Origin: Bacteroidales bacterium
GTDB taxonomy: Bacteria; Bacteroidota; Bacteroidia; Bacteroidales; UBA932
Reading direction: 5' to 3'
DNA length: 43,437 bases
Assembly (NCBI GenBank): GCA_024401715.1
Contig: JAKSKO010000011.1
Coordinates: 1-43,437, forward strand
In this document: positions 35,240 to 42,883 of the stretch, piece after piece
How the letters are laid out: each line of letters begins with the position of its first letter
Position numbering within the stretch: the stretch's first letter is position 1
Translations under genes and position numbers: made by a program
Notes under the pieces: generated by a model
Told to the model about the DNA's origin: nothing
Databases searched by the model: none
The model's input: only the letters and a program-made list of their open reading frames with translations

Positions 35240-36127
35240 ATGGAAAAAATCAAAGTGGCAATAGTGGGTTACGGAAACATCGGCCGCTATGCAATTGAGG
35301 CTGCACAGGCAGCAGAAGATATGGAAATCGTGGGCATCGTGCGCCGCAAGGCAGAGCCTGTTCCTTTCCCATACAAGGTTGTTACAGACATCGCCGAGCT
35401 TGGAAAAGTTGACGTTGCCATTCTCTGCACACCTTCACGCAAGGTGGAGGAGACCGCTGTGAAATATCTTGCCAAAGGCATCAACACCGTGGACAGTTTC
35501 GATATCCACAGCCAGATCTGCCAGCTGCGTGCAAATCTGGGCAAGGTTGCCAAGGAAGGCGGCGCGGTAAGCGTGATTTCCGCAGGCTGGGATCCGGGCA
35601 GTGATTCCATTGTACGCGCCCTTATGCAGGGCATCGCACCTAAAGGTGTGACATACACAAACTTCGGCCCTGGCCGTTCAATGGGCCACAGCGTTGCCGT
35701 ACGCGCCATTCCGGGCGTTGTTGACGCGCTTAGCATGACCATCCCTGTTGGCACAGGCATTCACCGCCGCATGGTTTACGTGCAGCTGGAGCAGGGTGCC
35801 GATTTCGCCGCAGTGGAGGCTGCAATCAAGGCCGACCCTTATTTCGTAAACGACGAGACTCACGTCATGCAGGTGCCTTGCGTGGACGACCTCAACGACG
35901 TCGGCCATGGTGTGAACCTTGTGCGCAAGGGTGTATCGGGCCAGACACACAACCAGCTGTTCGAGTTCAACATGAAGATTAACAACCCTGCGCTAACAGC
36001 CCAGATCCTTGTGTGCAGCGCACGTGCGGCAATGCGTCAGCAGCCTGGTTGCTACACCATGATTGAGATTCCTGTAATCGACTACCTTTGCGGCGACAGG
36101 GAGACTCTCATCCACGACCTTGTATAA
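35240..36127 (+). CDS. ddh: meso-Diaminopimelate dehydrogenase
   Basis: A 295-residue NADPH-dependent enzyme. VAIVGYGNIGRYAIEA is the dinucleotide-binding loop; TVDSFDIH, SAGWDPGSDSIVRAL, FGPGRSMGHSVAV and GVNLVRKG are signature blocks of Ddh. It converts tetrahydrodipicolinate, ammonia and NADPH in one step to meso-diaminopimelate, bypassing the succinylase and aminotransferase branches. With dapA and dapB at 21678-23227 most of the route from aspartate semialdehyde to meso-DAP is within this window. It is followed after 15 nt by murA, so two enzymes of peptidoglycan precursor synthesis share an operon. Type I (Corynebacterium-like) and type II Ddh differ in a few residues, not resolved here. 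Confidence 0.94.
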   Translation: MEKIKVAIVGYGNIGRYAIEAAQAAEDMEIVGIVRRKAEPVPFPYKVVTDIAELGKVDVAILCTPSRKVEETAVKYLAKGINTVDSFDIHSQICQLRANLGKVAKEGGAVSVISAGWDPGSDSIVRALMQGIAPKGVTYTNFGPGRSMGHSVAVRAIPGVVDALSMTIPVGTGIHRRMVYVQLEQGADFAAVEAAIKADPYFVNDETHVMQVPCVDDLNDVGHGVNLVRKGVSGQTHNQLFEFNMKINNPALTAQILVCSARAAMRQQPGCYTMIEIPVIDYLCGDRETLIHDLV

Positions 36128-36142
36128 TTTATCCTGAAAGAT

Positions 36143-37456
36143 ATGGGTGCATTTGTCATTGAAGGAGGACACAAGCTGTCCGGAAGCATAACCCCGCAGG
36201 GAGCCAAGAACGAGGCCCTGCAGGTTCTCAGCGCGGTGCTTCTGTCCTCGGAAGAGATTGTGATAGAGAATATTCCGGAGATTCTGGACGTCATGAACCT
36301 CATCTCCCTCCTGGAGGGGATGGGCGTGAAGGTGAAACGTCTGGAGAAAGGCAGGTACTCCTTCAAGGCAGATGAGATAAACCTGGATTACATTCACACC
36401 CCGGAGTTCATCAAGAAGTGCGCTTCCCTAAGGGGTTCCATGATGGTTGTGGGTCCGCTCCTAACCCGCTTCGGAGAGGTTTTCCTTGCAAAGCCGGGCG
36501 GAGACAAGATTGGCAGGCGCCGCGTGGACACCCACATCATGGGTTTCATGAAGCTGGGTGCCTCATATACCCTGGATAACGACAGGAAGGCCTTCCGCCT
36601 CACCGCGCCGCAGGGTGGCCTGAAAGGCACCTACATGCTGCTGGACGAGGCTTCCGTAACGGGCACGGCCAACATTGTAATGGCTTCCGTCCTGGCCGAG
36701 GGCATAACCACCATATATAACGCCGCCTGCGAGCCTTATCTGCAGCAGCTTTGCAAGATGCTGGTACGCATGGGCGCGAAAATCCAGGGCATTGGTTCCA
36801 ACCTGCTTACAATTGAGGGCGTGAAAAGCCTTGGCGGCACAAGCCACCGCATGCTGCCCGATATGATTGAGGTGGGCTCCTTCATAGGCATGGCCGCAAT
36901 AACCCAGAGCGAGATAACAATCAAGGATGTGGCCTACAGGGAGCTGGGAATAATCCCGGAATGTTTCCGCCGCCTTGGCATAAAGCTGGAGCAGCGCGGA
37001 GACGACATTTTTGTTCCGGCACAGGAAAGCTATGTGATAGACTCTTTCATGGACGGCTCCATAATGACACTTGCCGATGCACCGTGGCCGGGCCTCACCC
37101 CGGACCTCCTCTCCGTGATGCTGGTGGTGGCAACCCAGTGCAGGGGCAGCGTCCTCATCCATCAGAAAATGTTCGAAAGCAGGCTGTTCTTTGTGGATCA
37201 TCTTATTGACATGGGTGCGCAGATCATCCTTTGCGACCCTCACCGCGCCGTGGTCATAGGCCACGACCACAAGTTCCAGTTTCGCGCCGGCAAGATGCAT
37301 TCCCCGGACATCAGGGCCGGCATTGCCATGCTGCTTGCCGCCATGAGCGCCAACGGAACCTCCACCATAGAGAATATCCAGCAGATAGACCGCGGCTATG
37401 AAGACATCGACGGCCGCCTCAACGCCCTCGGCGCAAAAATAACCCGCTGCAACTAG
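36143..37456 (+). CDS. murA: UDP-N-acetylglucosamine 1-carboxyvinyltransferase, Asp active-site variant
   Basis: A 437-residue enolpyruvyl transferase. SGSITPQGAKNEAL near the start binds UDP-GlcNAc (Lys-Asn pair), SLRGSMMVVGPLL and AKPGGDKIGRRRVDTH form the catalytic loop. At the position of the fosfomycin-sensitive cysteine (Cys115 in E. coli, PGGC) this protein has aspartate near residue 118 (PGGD), as in mycobacterial and chlamydial MurA, which are intrinsically fosfomycin-resistant. It starts peptidoglycan synthesis in the cytoplasm by adding enolpyruvate from PEP to UDP-GlcNAc. It follows ddh in an operon. Its 3' end is part of a repeat duplicated at 43046. Confidence 0.96.
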   Translation: MGAFVIEGGHKLSGSITPQGAKNEALQVLSAVLLSSEEIVIENIPEILDVMNLISLLEGMGVKVKRLEKGRYSFKADEINLDYIHTPEFIKKCASLRGSMMVVGPLLTRFGEVFLAKPGGDKIGRRRVDTHIMGFMKLGASYTLDNDRKAFRLTAPQGGLKGTYMLLDEASVTGTANIVMASVLAEGITTIYNAACEPYLQQLCKMLVRMGAKIQGIGSNLLTIEGVKSLGGTSHRMLPDMIEVGSFIGMAAITQSEITIKDVAYRELGIIPECFRRLGIKLEQRGDDIFVPAQESYVIDSFMDGSIMTLADAPWPGLTPDLLSVMLVVATQCRGSVLIHQKMFESRLFFVDHLIDMGAQIILCDPHRAVVIGHDHKFQFRAGKMHSPDIRAGIAMLLAAMSANGTSTIENIQQIDRGYEDIDGRLNALGAKITRCN

Positions 37457-37539
37457 GCTCTTGTCCCCAACCATTCCGGTGTGGGATTTGCCCGCCTTAG
37501 TGGCATTGGTTTTGCCACAAGACGGTCACAAATGATATT

Positions 37540-37671
37540 CTGTCCACAAAAACGGCCCTCCATGTGGACAGAACGCGTTTCAACGAACTTGTATCCACAA
37601 AACAGGCCCTTTTTGTGGAAACGAGGCGCAATTTCAAGCTTCTATCCACAAAAACGGCCTTCTGCGTGGAC
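37540..37671. repeat. Three tandem 51-bp units, each an imperfect palindrome
   Basis: TCCAC begins at 37543, 37594 and 37645, exactly 51 bp apart, each followed by an A-rich and GGCC-containing loop and a GTGGA arm (37566, 37615 and 37666 regions). Unit 1 has a perfect 8-bp stem (CTGTCCAC/GTGGACAG) and unit 2 a perfect 9-bp stem (TCCACAAAA/TTTTGTGGA). Cores read TATCCACA or TGTCCACA, one base from the DnaA-box consensus. Copy B has a single unit. Confidence 0.7.
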
Positions 37672-37735
37672 AGAACAGCCTTTTCGGCCGAAATTACCGG
37701 GATCGCGGTGCCCCATGGCATGCCGCCATCATCAT

Positions 37736-37848
37736 AGAATCCCCAGCCTCACTTTTATGGAATGGCTGGGGATTCGCATGCTGGTTTCACGCGTTGTGTT
37801 CATAGGCGGTGTCTCCAGCCTAGCCTCAAAAGTGAGGCTGGGGATTCT
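37736..37848. repeat. 113-bp element with perfect 21-bp terminal inverted repeats
   Basis: The left arm (37736-37756) and right arm (37828-37848) are perfect reverse complements over 21 nt, beginning AGAATCCCCAGCC. A third, internal copy of the arm's outer part, GGCTGGGGATTC (37764-37775), allows an alternative shorter hairpin. Miniature inverted-repeat element or very stable RNA hairpin after murA are both possible. No clear target-site duplication. Confidence 0.6.
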
Positions 37849-38022
37849 GTTTCCCATTATCTCGCATTCAGTGAGTGGTTTCCCGGGTAAACACTCTTCA
37901 CCGGACTGGTCAATTCCCACATCACCACTGGCGGCAACATCGGCCGGGAGGACAGCCTTTGGCTGGAGCTGCCCGCACCGGCCGATGTAACAGCCTGGCC
38001 CCGTTCCGCCAGGCTGTGGTGC
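37849..38022. other. Non-coding stretch between repeat and possible small ORF
   Basis: GC-rich sequence with no credible gene. An inverted repeat around CAGCCTGG / CCAGGCTG (about 37990-38015) is present. Frames that are open here share the region with the palindromic repeats and show no family likeness. Confidence 0.3.
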
Positions 38023-38415
38023 TCACACCCCAGTCCCCAAGATGCCGCAGCATCGCAAGCCAAAAATCAGGGCCAAGCGCGCCAAACGAATTTCGGCTTT
38101 AATACATCCAGCACCGGGCGGGGGCATTGCAACACAAACAGCGTCGCCCTTCCGCCGGAACTCCACTTCGTTCCGCCGGCGGAACCGGCTACTCGCTTTG
38201 CCCATATGGCGATTTCTTCGCTGCTCGGTCGATTCACCGCTCGCTGTGCTCGCTATCGACATGCTCGCGACGCGAAAAATCACCATCTGGCCTTCGCTCG
38301 CGACGCCATGGGCTCGCAATGTTTGCTTATGCAACGCCCCGCCCAGATGCTCCGTCAACACATTCACAAAACATCGGTCCTCACAGACATAGCCATACTC
38401 CTCTGCCTCCTTCAA
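38023..38415 (-). CDS. Doubtful 130-aa ORF in repetitive GC-rich DNA
   Basis: A minus-strand ORF with an ATG at 38415. The product begins MKEAEEYGYVCEDRCFVNVL and later has FRRRNEVEFRRKGDAVCVAM; it is rich in Arg, Cys and Ala and has no signal peptide. The DNA beneath it contains many GCTCGC and GCGACG motifs and the 14-bp perfect palindrome TTCCGCCGGCGGAA (38171-38184), which suggests a dispersed repeat rather than a gene. Two other frames are open over the same stretch. I would treat it as probably non-coding unless homologues show codon conservation. Confidence 0.22.
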   Translation of the reverse strand: MKEAEEYGYVCEDRCFVNVLTEHLGGALHKQTLRAHGVASEGQMVIFRVASMSIASTASGESTEQRRNRHMGKASSRFRRRNEVEFRRKGDAVCVAMPPPGAGCIKAEIRLARLALIFGLRCCGILGTGV

Positions 38416-38428
38416 GACGATACATAAG

Positions 38429-38896
38429 TTAATATCTGTCTGTTGTATTCACAGGTTCGCAACGTTTGAGATGAATTATAATTTCACCTACACCTTCATC
38501 CTCCTCTTTTAAGATTACTTCATCCTGGAAAAATTCGACTATTTCTACAATCTCTCCATCCAATAGGAAGGATGTTCCTTTGATATAATATGGTCTATCA
38601 CCAAAACTCTCATAACGAGTATGTCGTTGAAGTTTTTCATCATAATCATGGCTCAGCAGGTAAAACGTAGCATCTGTTTCAGTGAAGGCATACACCGCCT
38701 CATATGGCCGACGCCATATCTGGCCATCTGTCATTTTCCCATCTTCATAAGTAGTTTGTTCTGCAAGTCCCCAATATCCAATAATGGCTTCACGATATCT
38801 CGAAACATCAATTGGGGTGTCACCTCCTGTAGAAGGTTTCTGACAGGCGCAAAACAGCGAAAGCGCCGCTGTTAAAATGAGTAAATTATTTTTCAT
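38429..38896 (-). CDS. Small lipoprotein A of the island (lipocalin-like)
   Basis: About 155 residues from MKNNLLILTAALSLFCACQK at 38896, a classical lipoprotein signal with lipobox FCAC; the open frame upstream overlaps the next gene and lacks family sense. The mature part reads GYWGLAEQTTYEDGK and later strands such as IKGTSFLLDGEIVEIVEF, in the style of the short lipocalin-like lipoproteins common in Bacteroidota. Its signal peptide and the nucleotides encoding it are almost the same as those of the gene at 40507-41010, so the two are paralogues. Likely anchored in the outer or inner membrane; function unknown. It ends the lipoprotein operon next to repeat DNA. Confidence 0.7.
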   Translation of the reverse strand: MKNNLLILTAALSLFCACQKPSTGGDTPIDVSRYREAIIGYWGLAEQTTYEDGKMTDGQIWRRPYEAVYAFTETDATFYLLSHDYDEKLQRHTRYESFGDRPYYIKGTSFLLDGEIVEIVEFFQDEVILKEEDEGVGEIIIHLKRCEPVNTTDRY

Positions 38897-38925
38897 CGTA
38901 TTTTTGTACTTTACATATCCTTGAA

Positions 38926-40488
38926 TCATCTGATAACCGGTCTGATAAGACAACCATAGTAACGTGGATATCCATCTATTTTCTTTGAAAAGTCAGTATA
39001 GAAAAACAATGCATTTGCTTCTTCTGGCATTGGAAGATAGTATGAATCACTGCTGAAATATATAGAAGACGACCAATAGCACCCAGCATTCCCAGAACCA
39101 GAAACCCCGTTTTCATTTACATACCCAGCCGCTGGAAGGAAAATCCAATTTCCACTATATCCAGAAATCTTGCTGGTAATTTTCATTCCTTTAACTCCAT
39201 TAAGTTCCGACCACACCCATGTACAATTTCTGGAATTAAAAAGCTCTTCCCATTCATCTACGGTTGGTATTCTCCAGCCGCCCCCCAAAATCACATGAGC
39301 GGCATCATCAGCAGACTCAAGCGTTGTTTTATTGTCAACCTTTCCAAATTTTGAATTGTAACAATATTTTGTCAACGAGTATGCTGAACCATTACACCAC
39401 TTGTAAGTGCTCCATTTATAAGTGCTTTTTGACGAAGTCTCGCCCCATGCAAAAGCCTTACCATAGCCTTCCGGCTTTGTTGCTTTCACGTTCATTCTTG
39501 CCCATTTCACAGAAAGGCCGAGGTCGACATATGGGGCCTGGGCCTGTACATTCACGATACACGTAGCAGTATGATGTCCATCTTGCGATACCGCGCTAAT
39601 TGTGGCAGTACCCTCTTTTACCGCAGTTATTCTATTGTTATTTACTTTTGCCACATTATCATTGGAACTTGTCCAACTGATAGCCTTGTTACTGGCATTT
39701 GAGGGAGTGTAAGTAACATCAATCACGCAAGTTTCACCTTCTGTCATCAGCACATTGTTTTTAGACAATGATATTCCTCTCAATGGAATATTGTCACTAG
39801 CTTGATACTTATTGAAGAGAGAATGAATATCCGTGAGAATCATAGGATTATAAGCGCCATCGGGAATAAGTCTATCGCCTTTAATAGTATAGATGCTTCC
39901 ATCCATGCAAATGATTTTATCATCTGCACGTACATAAGTAGTGGTGCTGTTTAATTTGACAAAGTAAGATACAGTTCGGAAAGTGTCTCCTTTGTATATT
40001 GTGGCCAGACGCTTATAACTGCTGTCATAGTAGATGTCATTAACAAAATCCTCCTCTATGACAAGTTCTGCATAATAAGTATAGATTGTATCTGGCCCCA
40101 GCTCATAAAATAAAAAACCATGCATATTCTCCCACAAAGAGCGATAACTTCCGAAACGGCCGAAGTATGAGGATGTCTCTATCCAAAACAGGCCATGAGA
40201 TGAGAACCGGTCTTTCGTAGCATACTTATCATATTTTGCCCAATCACTTTTGTAGAGTAACTCTTGATTCACGACTGCATCATCAGCATCTTGAATCATA
40301 GCAACCAGTTTGGGCATTCGTGACTGTAGTGAATTGCAAAAAGACTCATCTATATAATATCCATTCATGTCAATGCTCCCGCCGTTGTCCGGTTGCAGAT
40401 CATTGCCGCATGATGCGATGATAAGGAATAAAGGAAGATACTTTAGTATGGTGCTAATACAACCGAGTTGAATAAAACTATGTCTCAT
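38926..40488 (-). CDS. Lipoprotein with BIG2 domain and Fibrobacter-major-paralogue C-terminal domain
   Basis: A 520-residue protein with lipoprotein signal (LFLIIASCGND, Cys near residue 27). Residues about 30-230 are unrecognised. A bacterial Ig-like (BIG2) domain follows: ISLSKNNVLMTEGETCVID to TATISAVSQDGHHTATCIVN. The C-terminal 190 residues (YVDLGLSVKWARMNV, FAWGETSSKS, GGGWRIPTVDEWEEL, CYWSSS) match the Fibrobacter succinogenes major-paralogue domain (TIGR02145), frequent in surface proteins of gut Bacteroidota. A surface-exposed adhesive or glycan-associated role is plausible. The ORF for lipoprotein A could extend into its 3' end, but the internal start there avoids overlap. Confidence 0.75.
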   Translation of the reverse strand: MRHSFIQLGCISTILKYLPLFLIIASCGNDLQPDNGGSIDMNGYYIDESFCNSLQSRMPKLVAMIQDADDAVVNQELLYKSDWAKYDKYATKDRFSSHGLFWIETSSYFGRFGSYRSLWENMHGFLFYELGPDTIYTYYAELVIEEDFVNDIYYDSSYKRLATIYKGDTFRTVSYFVKLNSTTTYVRADDKIICMDGSIYTIKGDRLIPDGAYNPMILTDIHSLFNKYQASDNIPLRGISLSKNNVLMTEGETCVIDVTYTPSNASNKAISWTSSNDNVAKVNNNRITAVKEGTATISAVSQDGHHTATCIVNVQAQAPYVDLGLSVKWARMNVKATKPEGYGKAFAWGETSSKSTYKWSTYKWCNGSAYSLTKYCYNSKFGKVDNKTTLESADDAAHVILGGGWRIPTVDEWEELFNSRNCTWVWSELNGVKGMKITSKISGYSGNWIFLPAAGYVNENGVSGSGNAGCYWSSSIYFSSDSYYLPMPEEANALFFYTDFSKKIDGYPRYYGCLIRPVIR

Positions 40489-40506
40489 AATTTTCAGTTA
40501 CTAGTG

Positions 40507-41010
40507 TTACTTCACCTTTGAAAGATACATGCGTTCCTCCCAGATTTTATCGATCTCTACATATTGACGAAGAATGAGCAAAACCAATTCTTTCTCTGTT
40601 ATTTTTTCAACAGTAATTACATTGCCTCCGGCATCCAAAAAATTCAGACTGCCAGTCGTAATGAAATCAGAGTCTTTAACCCAGCGATAATAGCCGGTAA
40701 ATTCATCAATACGCCCATCCTCTGCAATTGATTCTTTTATTTGTCCCTCCTTGAGAAACTCAATTTTAATAGAAACATCTTTTGGAATGTCTTCAACGCC
40801 ATAATCAAGAATGTTTTTTTTGTCTGGAGAGCCAAAATATGTCGAAAGAGCGTAAGCAGTTTCGTCCAACTTTTCCAATGCCCATTTGCCAAGGATGAGT
40901 TCCGAAGGGGTATTCTGCTCTTGTTTTGGATCATCTTTTTCTGCCGCAGATTTCTGGCAGGCGCAAAACAGCGAAAGGACCGCTGTTAAAATTAGAAACT
41001 TGTTTTTCAT
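40507..41010 (-). CDS. Small lipoprotein B of the island, paralogue of lipoprotein A
   Basis: A 167-residue protein beginning MKNKFLILTAVLSLFCACQK, nearly identical to the signal of lipoprotein A, then a Glu/Asp/Lys-rich linker and a compact domain (LILGKWALEKLDETAYAL, IKIEFLKEGQIKES, GYYRWVKDSDFITTGSLNFL). The ILGKW start and the alternating strands are typical of lipocalin-like lipoproteins. It lies between the BIG2 lipoprotein gene (18 nt) and the coiled-coil lipoprotein gene (9 nt) in one operon. Function unknown. Confidence 0.72.
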   Translation of the reverse strand: MKNKFLILTAVLSLFCACQKSAAEKDDPKQEQNTPSELILGKWALEKLDETAYALSTYFGSPDKKNILDYGVEDIPKDVSIKIEFLKEGQIKESIAEDGRIDEFTGYYRWVKDSDFITTGSLNFLDAGGNVITVEKITEKELVLLILRQYVEIDKIWEERMYLSKVK

Positions 41011-41019
41011 TGTTTTAAA

Positions 41020-41865
41020 TCAATATTGAACCACTAGAACATTTGATACGCTCCAGAAACTGGCCGGGTTGCTTATTTTCAAAATTGTCTCACCGCCTGC
41101 CTTCTCCAAAGTATAGGAGCCCTTAGGCATGCTACTGAGGCTCTTGGCGTTCTTTGACGGAATTGTTACTTCAAGAAAATAACGTATATCAACTTTGGTC
41201 GCCTGGGAGAGATCTATCTTGGACATATCCTTTTTGAAAAAATTGGATATTCCACTTTTTAGAAATTCCTTTTGCGATGCCATATACACATAGCCTTCGT
41301 TTAAGGCTGCGTCCTGGGCTTGAAGTATTTCCAACTGCGCCTTATTATCTTCCTCCAGCTGATCGATAGTCTGAGTCATCGTTTTAACCTGACCGCTTAG
41401 CTTGGCAACATTCGCCTTGCTGGACTGAAGCTCTTTCTTCATTTTTGATATTTCAGTCTCTTTTAACTCTATGTTGTTTCGCAGATATCCGATGAGCCTA
41501 CCTAAAGAACTGAGTTCTGATTCATCCCGGCGTAATGTTACCTCAAGACTATCAATTCTCTTCTTCTGTCTTTCAATGAGTTGTTGGAACGAATCCAGTT
41601 TATGATTGATTTCCTTTTTGCTATATTTTCCTTTAGGGTGCTCGGCATCGGGAAGGAAAAGAATGTCTTCCTGAACATAAATGCTGTCAAGAGCCAACAA
41701 GATGGATTCGAAGGATGTTCTGAAAAGCTCCAGGGTATCAGCCTGATTCCCCACCTGAACCATAAGACTGTCTCTCTGAATCTTAAGATTCTTACGGGAT
41801 TCATATGACCGACAAGAGCACAACGTGCTTATCAGGAGGATAAAAAATATGATGTGTTTTTTCAC
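41020..41865 (-). CDS. Coiled-coil lipoprotein
   Basis: A 281-residue protein with signal MKKHIIFFILLISTLCSCRS (lipobox CSC). Residues about 25-195 show heptad-type leucine and charged patterns (KKRIDSLEVTLRRDESELSS, IELKETEISKMKKELQSSKA, KTMTQTIDQLEEDNKAQLEI), a long coiled coil. The last 80 residues form a small beta domain (VDIRYFLEVTIPSKNAKSL, GSYTLEKAGGETILKI). Coiled-coil lipoproteins with a terminal globular domain often span or organise the periplasm. It lies 15 nt downstream of the LysM/barrel gene, suggesting a shared envelope role. Family not recognised. Confidence 0.72.
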   Translation of the reverse strand: MKKHIIFFILLISTLCSCRSYESRKNLKIQRDSLMVQVGNQADTLELFRTSFESILLALDSIYVQEDILFLPDAEHPKGKYSKKEINHKLDSFQQLIERQKKRIDSLEVTLRRDESELSSLGRLIGYLRNNIELKETEISKMKKELQSSKANVAKLSGQVKTMTQTIDQLEEDNKAQLEILQAQDAALNEGYVYMASQKEFLKSGISNFFKKDMSKIDLSQATKVDIRYFLEVTIPSKNAKSLSSMPKGSYTLEKAGGETILKISNPASFWSVSNVLVVQY

Positions 41866-41880
41866 AATGTAACCTCCTTA

Positions 41881-42696
41881 CTAATAACTGAAAGCTACGC
41901 CAATGCTATGTATTGGTTCTTTAGTACCTTTATAGAAATATGCTCGGTACTGAATCTTCACAAAGCTTATAGACAAATCAACCATAGGTGCCCACACAAA
42001 ACCGCCACCTTTTATTCTGTTTTTTTCAGACCCCTGTTTCATAAATCCTCCAACATCTCCTCCCAGCCAGAAGCCTGCACTCAGACCAAACATACTGCCA
42101 GACTGCGCTCCACCATAACCGATAACTATAGGTGCTCCGACAAAGTTTTGAAACACTTCTATAGACTTTGTATATTTCGTCGATTTAGCATTTAATAAAT
42201 ACCACTGATAATCCACTCCCGTAGCTGCATAAAATTTATCTGTAAGGTAGAGGGAGAGTCCCAAGCAATAGTGTTGTCCGAAATTGAAGCCGTCATAAGA
42301 TTTAACCAACTTGCCAACAGGGATATCCATCATAGCAAGTTCATATCGGCCTTTCAGTTTTGGACGGAAAAATGGAATATACTGATTAACAGGTTCACTT
42401 TTTTCCTGATATTCAGGTACCCTAACCGTAGTTGTTACAATATTTGACGGGGTTTCTGTTGGGGTATTTACAACTGGTGTTGCCGGAACCGTTTTAATTT
42501 GAAGTTTCTGGCCAACATATAGGAATTTGGCAGCAGACGGATTCAGGGAAGTTATGTCATCCTCCTGGATACCATACAATCGGGCTATGCTCTGAAGAGT
42601 TTCACCGCGGGTCACAACATGCTCAACAATATTCTGTCCAAAGGAAACAAAACAGACAGAAACAAGCACAAAAACAAAAGATAACAATCTTTTCAT
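41881..42696 (-). CDS. LysM domain and outer-membrane beta-barrel protein
   Basis: About 271 residues from MKRLLSFVFVLVSVCFVSFG at 42696, a typical signal peptide; the frame extends 28 codons up without family likeness. A LysM peptidoglycan-binding domain follows directly (EHVVTRGETLQSIARLYGI to FLYVGQKLQIKTV, residues about 24-70), then a Thr/Pro-rich linker, then a C-terminal barrel (PKLKGRYELAMM, YCLGLSLYLTDKFYAATGVD, GFVWAPMVDLSISFVKIQYR, ending GVAFSY). It would tie peptidoglycan to the outer membrane. First gene of the lipoprotein operon, behind an unusually long leader. Confidence 0.8.
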   Translation of the reverse strand: MKRLLSFVFVLVSVCFVSFGQNIVEHVVTRGETLQSIARLYGIQEDDITSLNPSAAKFLYVGQKLQIKTVPATPVVNTPTETPSNIVTTTVRVPEYQEKSEPVNQYIPFFRPKLKGRYELAMMDIPVGKLVKSYDGFNFGQHYCLGLSLYLTDKFYAATGVDYQWYLLNAKSTKYTKSIEVFQNFVGAPIVIGYGGAQSGSMFGLSAGFWLGGDVGGFMKQGSEKNRIKGGGFVWAPMVDLSISFVKIQYRAYFYKGTKEPIHSIGVAFSY

Positions 42697-42757
42697 AAGT
42701 TTTTTAGGATTGCCCTGGTCTCCCCTGGAGGCATATAAAACAAAAGACGTGGGAGTC

Positions 42758-42883
42758 CTACTGCTGCTTATCCCGAACAAAGGCCTTGGCGAAGCCTATC
42801 AACAAGAATAAGCAACGCAGCCAGCCCACGTCAAGGATGATATACAGAAACTCCACGCCCAATGCGCAGAACTGAATCGTCAT
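42758..42883 (-). CDS. Candidate 41-aa hydrophobic small protein in the LysM operon leader
   Basis: ATG at 42883, TAG at 42758. The product begins MTIQFCALGVEFLYIILDVG and ends in FAKAFVRDKQQ: about 30 mostly hydrophobic residues followed by a positively charged tail, the layout of a single-pass membrane microprotein with a cytoplasmic C-terminus. It starts about 130 nt into the predicted mRNA and ends about 60 nt before the LysM gene. The frame is also open upstream of the ATG to a TAG. It could be a leader peptide, a real membrane microprotein, or the remnant of something longer. Confidence 0.4.
   Translation of the reverse strand: MTIQFCALGVEFLYIILDVGWLRCLFLLIGFAKAFVRDKQQ

Larger units (their letters stand above)
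37419..37848. repeat. Composite repeat, copy A (starts in the murA 3' end)
   Basis: Same-orientation counterpart of 43046-43374. It comprises the last 13 codons of murA, a conserved core of about 90 bp (from 37461) that is essentially identical in the two copies, three 51-bp palindromic units (one in copy B) and a 113-bp inverted-repeat element. The murA part differs at several positions, mostly C/T changes, while the core is unchanged. No coding function is supported. Confidence 0.75.

Noticed and set aside
37540-37671. Possible CRISPR array
   Set aside because: The conserved parts are palindromic cores within 51-bp units that are themselves similar throughout; there are only three, no unique spacers of constant length and no cas genes nearby.
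37481-37990. 169-aa plus-strand ORF and a 74-aa minus-strand ORF with 17-residue repeats over the palindromic units
   Set aside because: Both frames are open because the repeat period (51 bp) is a multiple of three. The sequences are mirror products of the same palindromes and continue across the inverted-repeat element; no start signal or family likeness.
37419-38000. Possible chromosome replication origin because of DnaA-box-like motifs
   Set aside because: The matches to TTATCCACA are imperfect, no AT-rich unwinding region or dnaA/dnaN neighbour is present, and the motif cluster is part of a repeat found twice.
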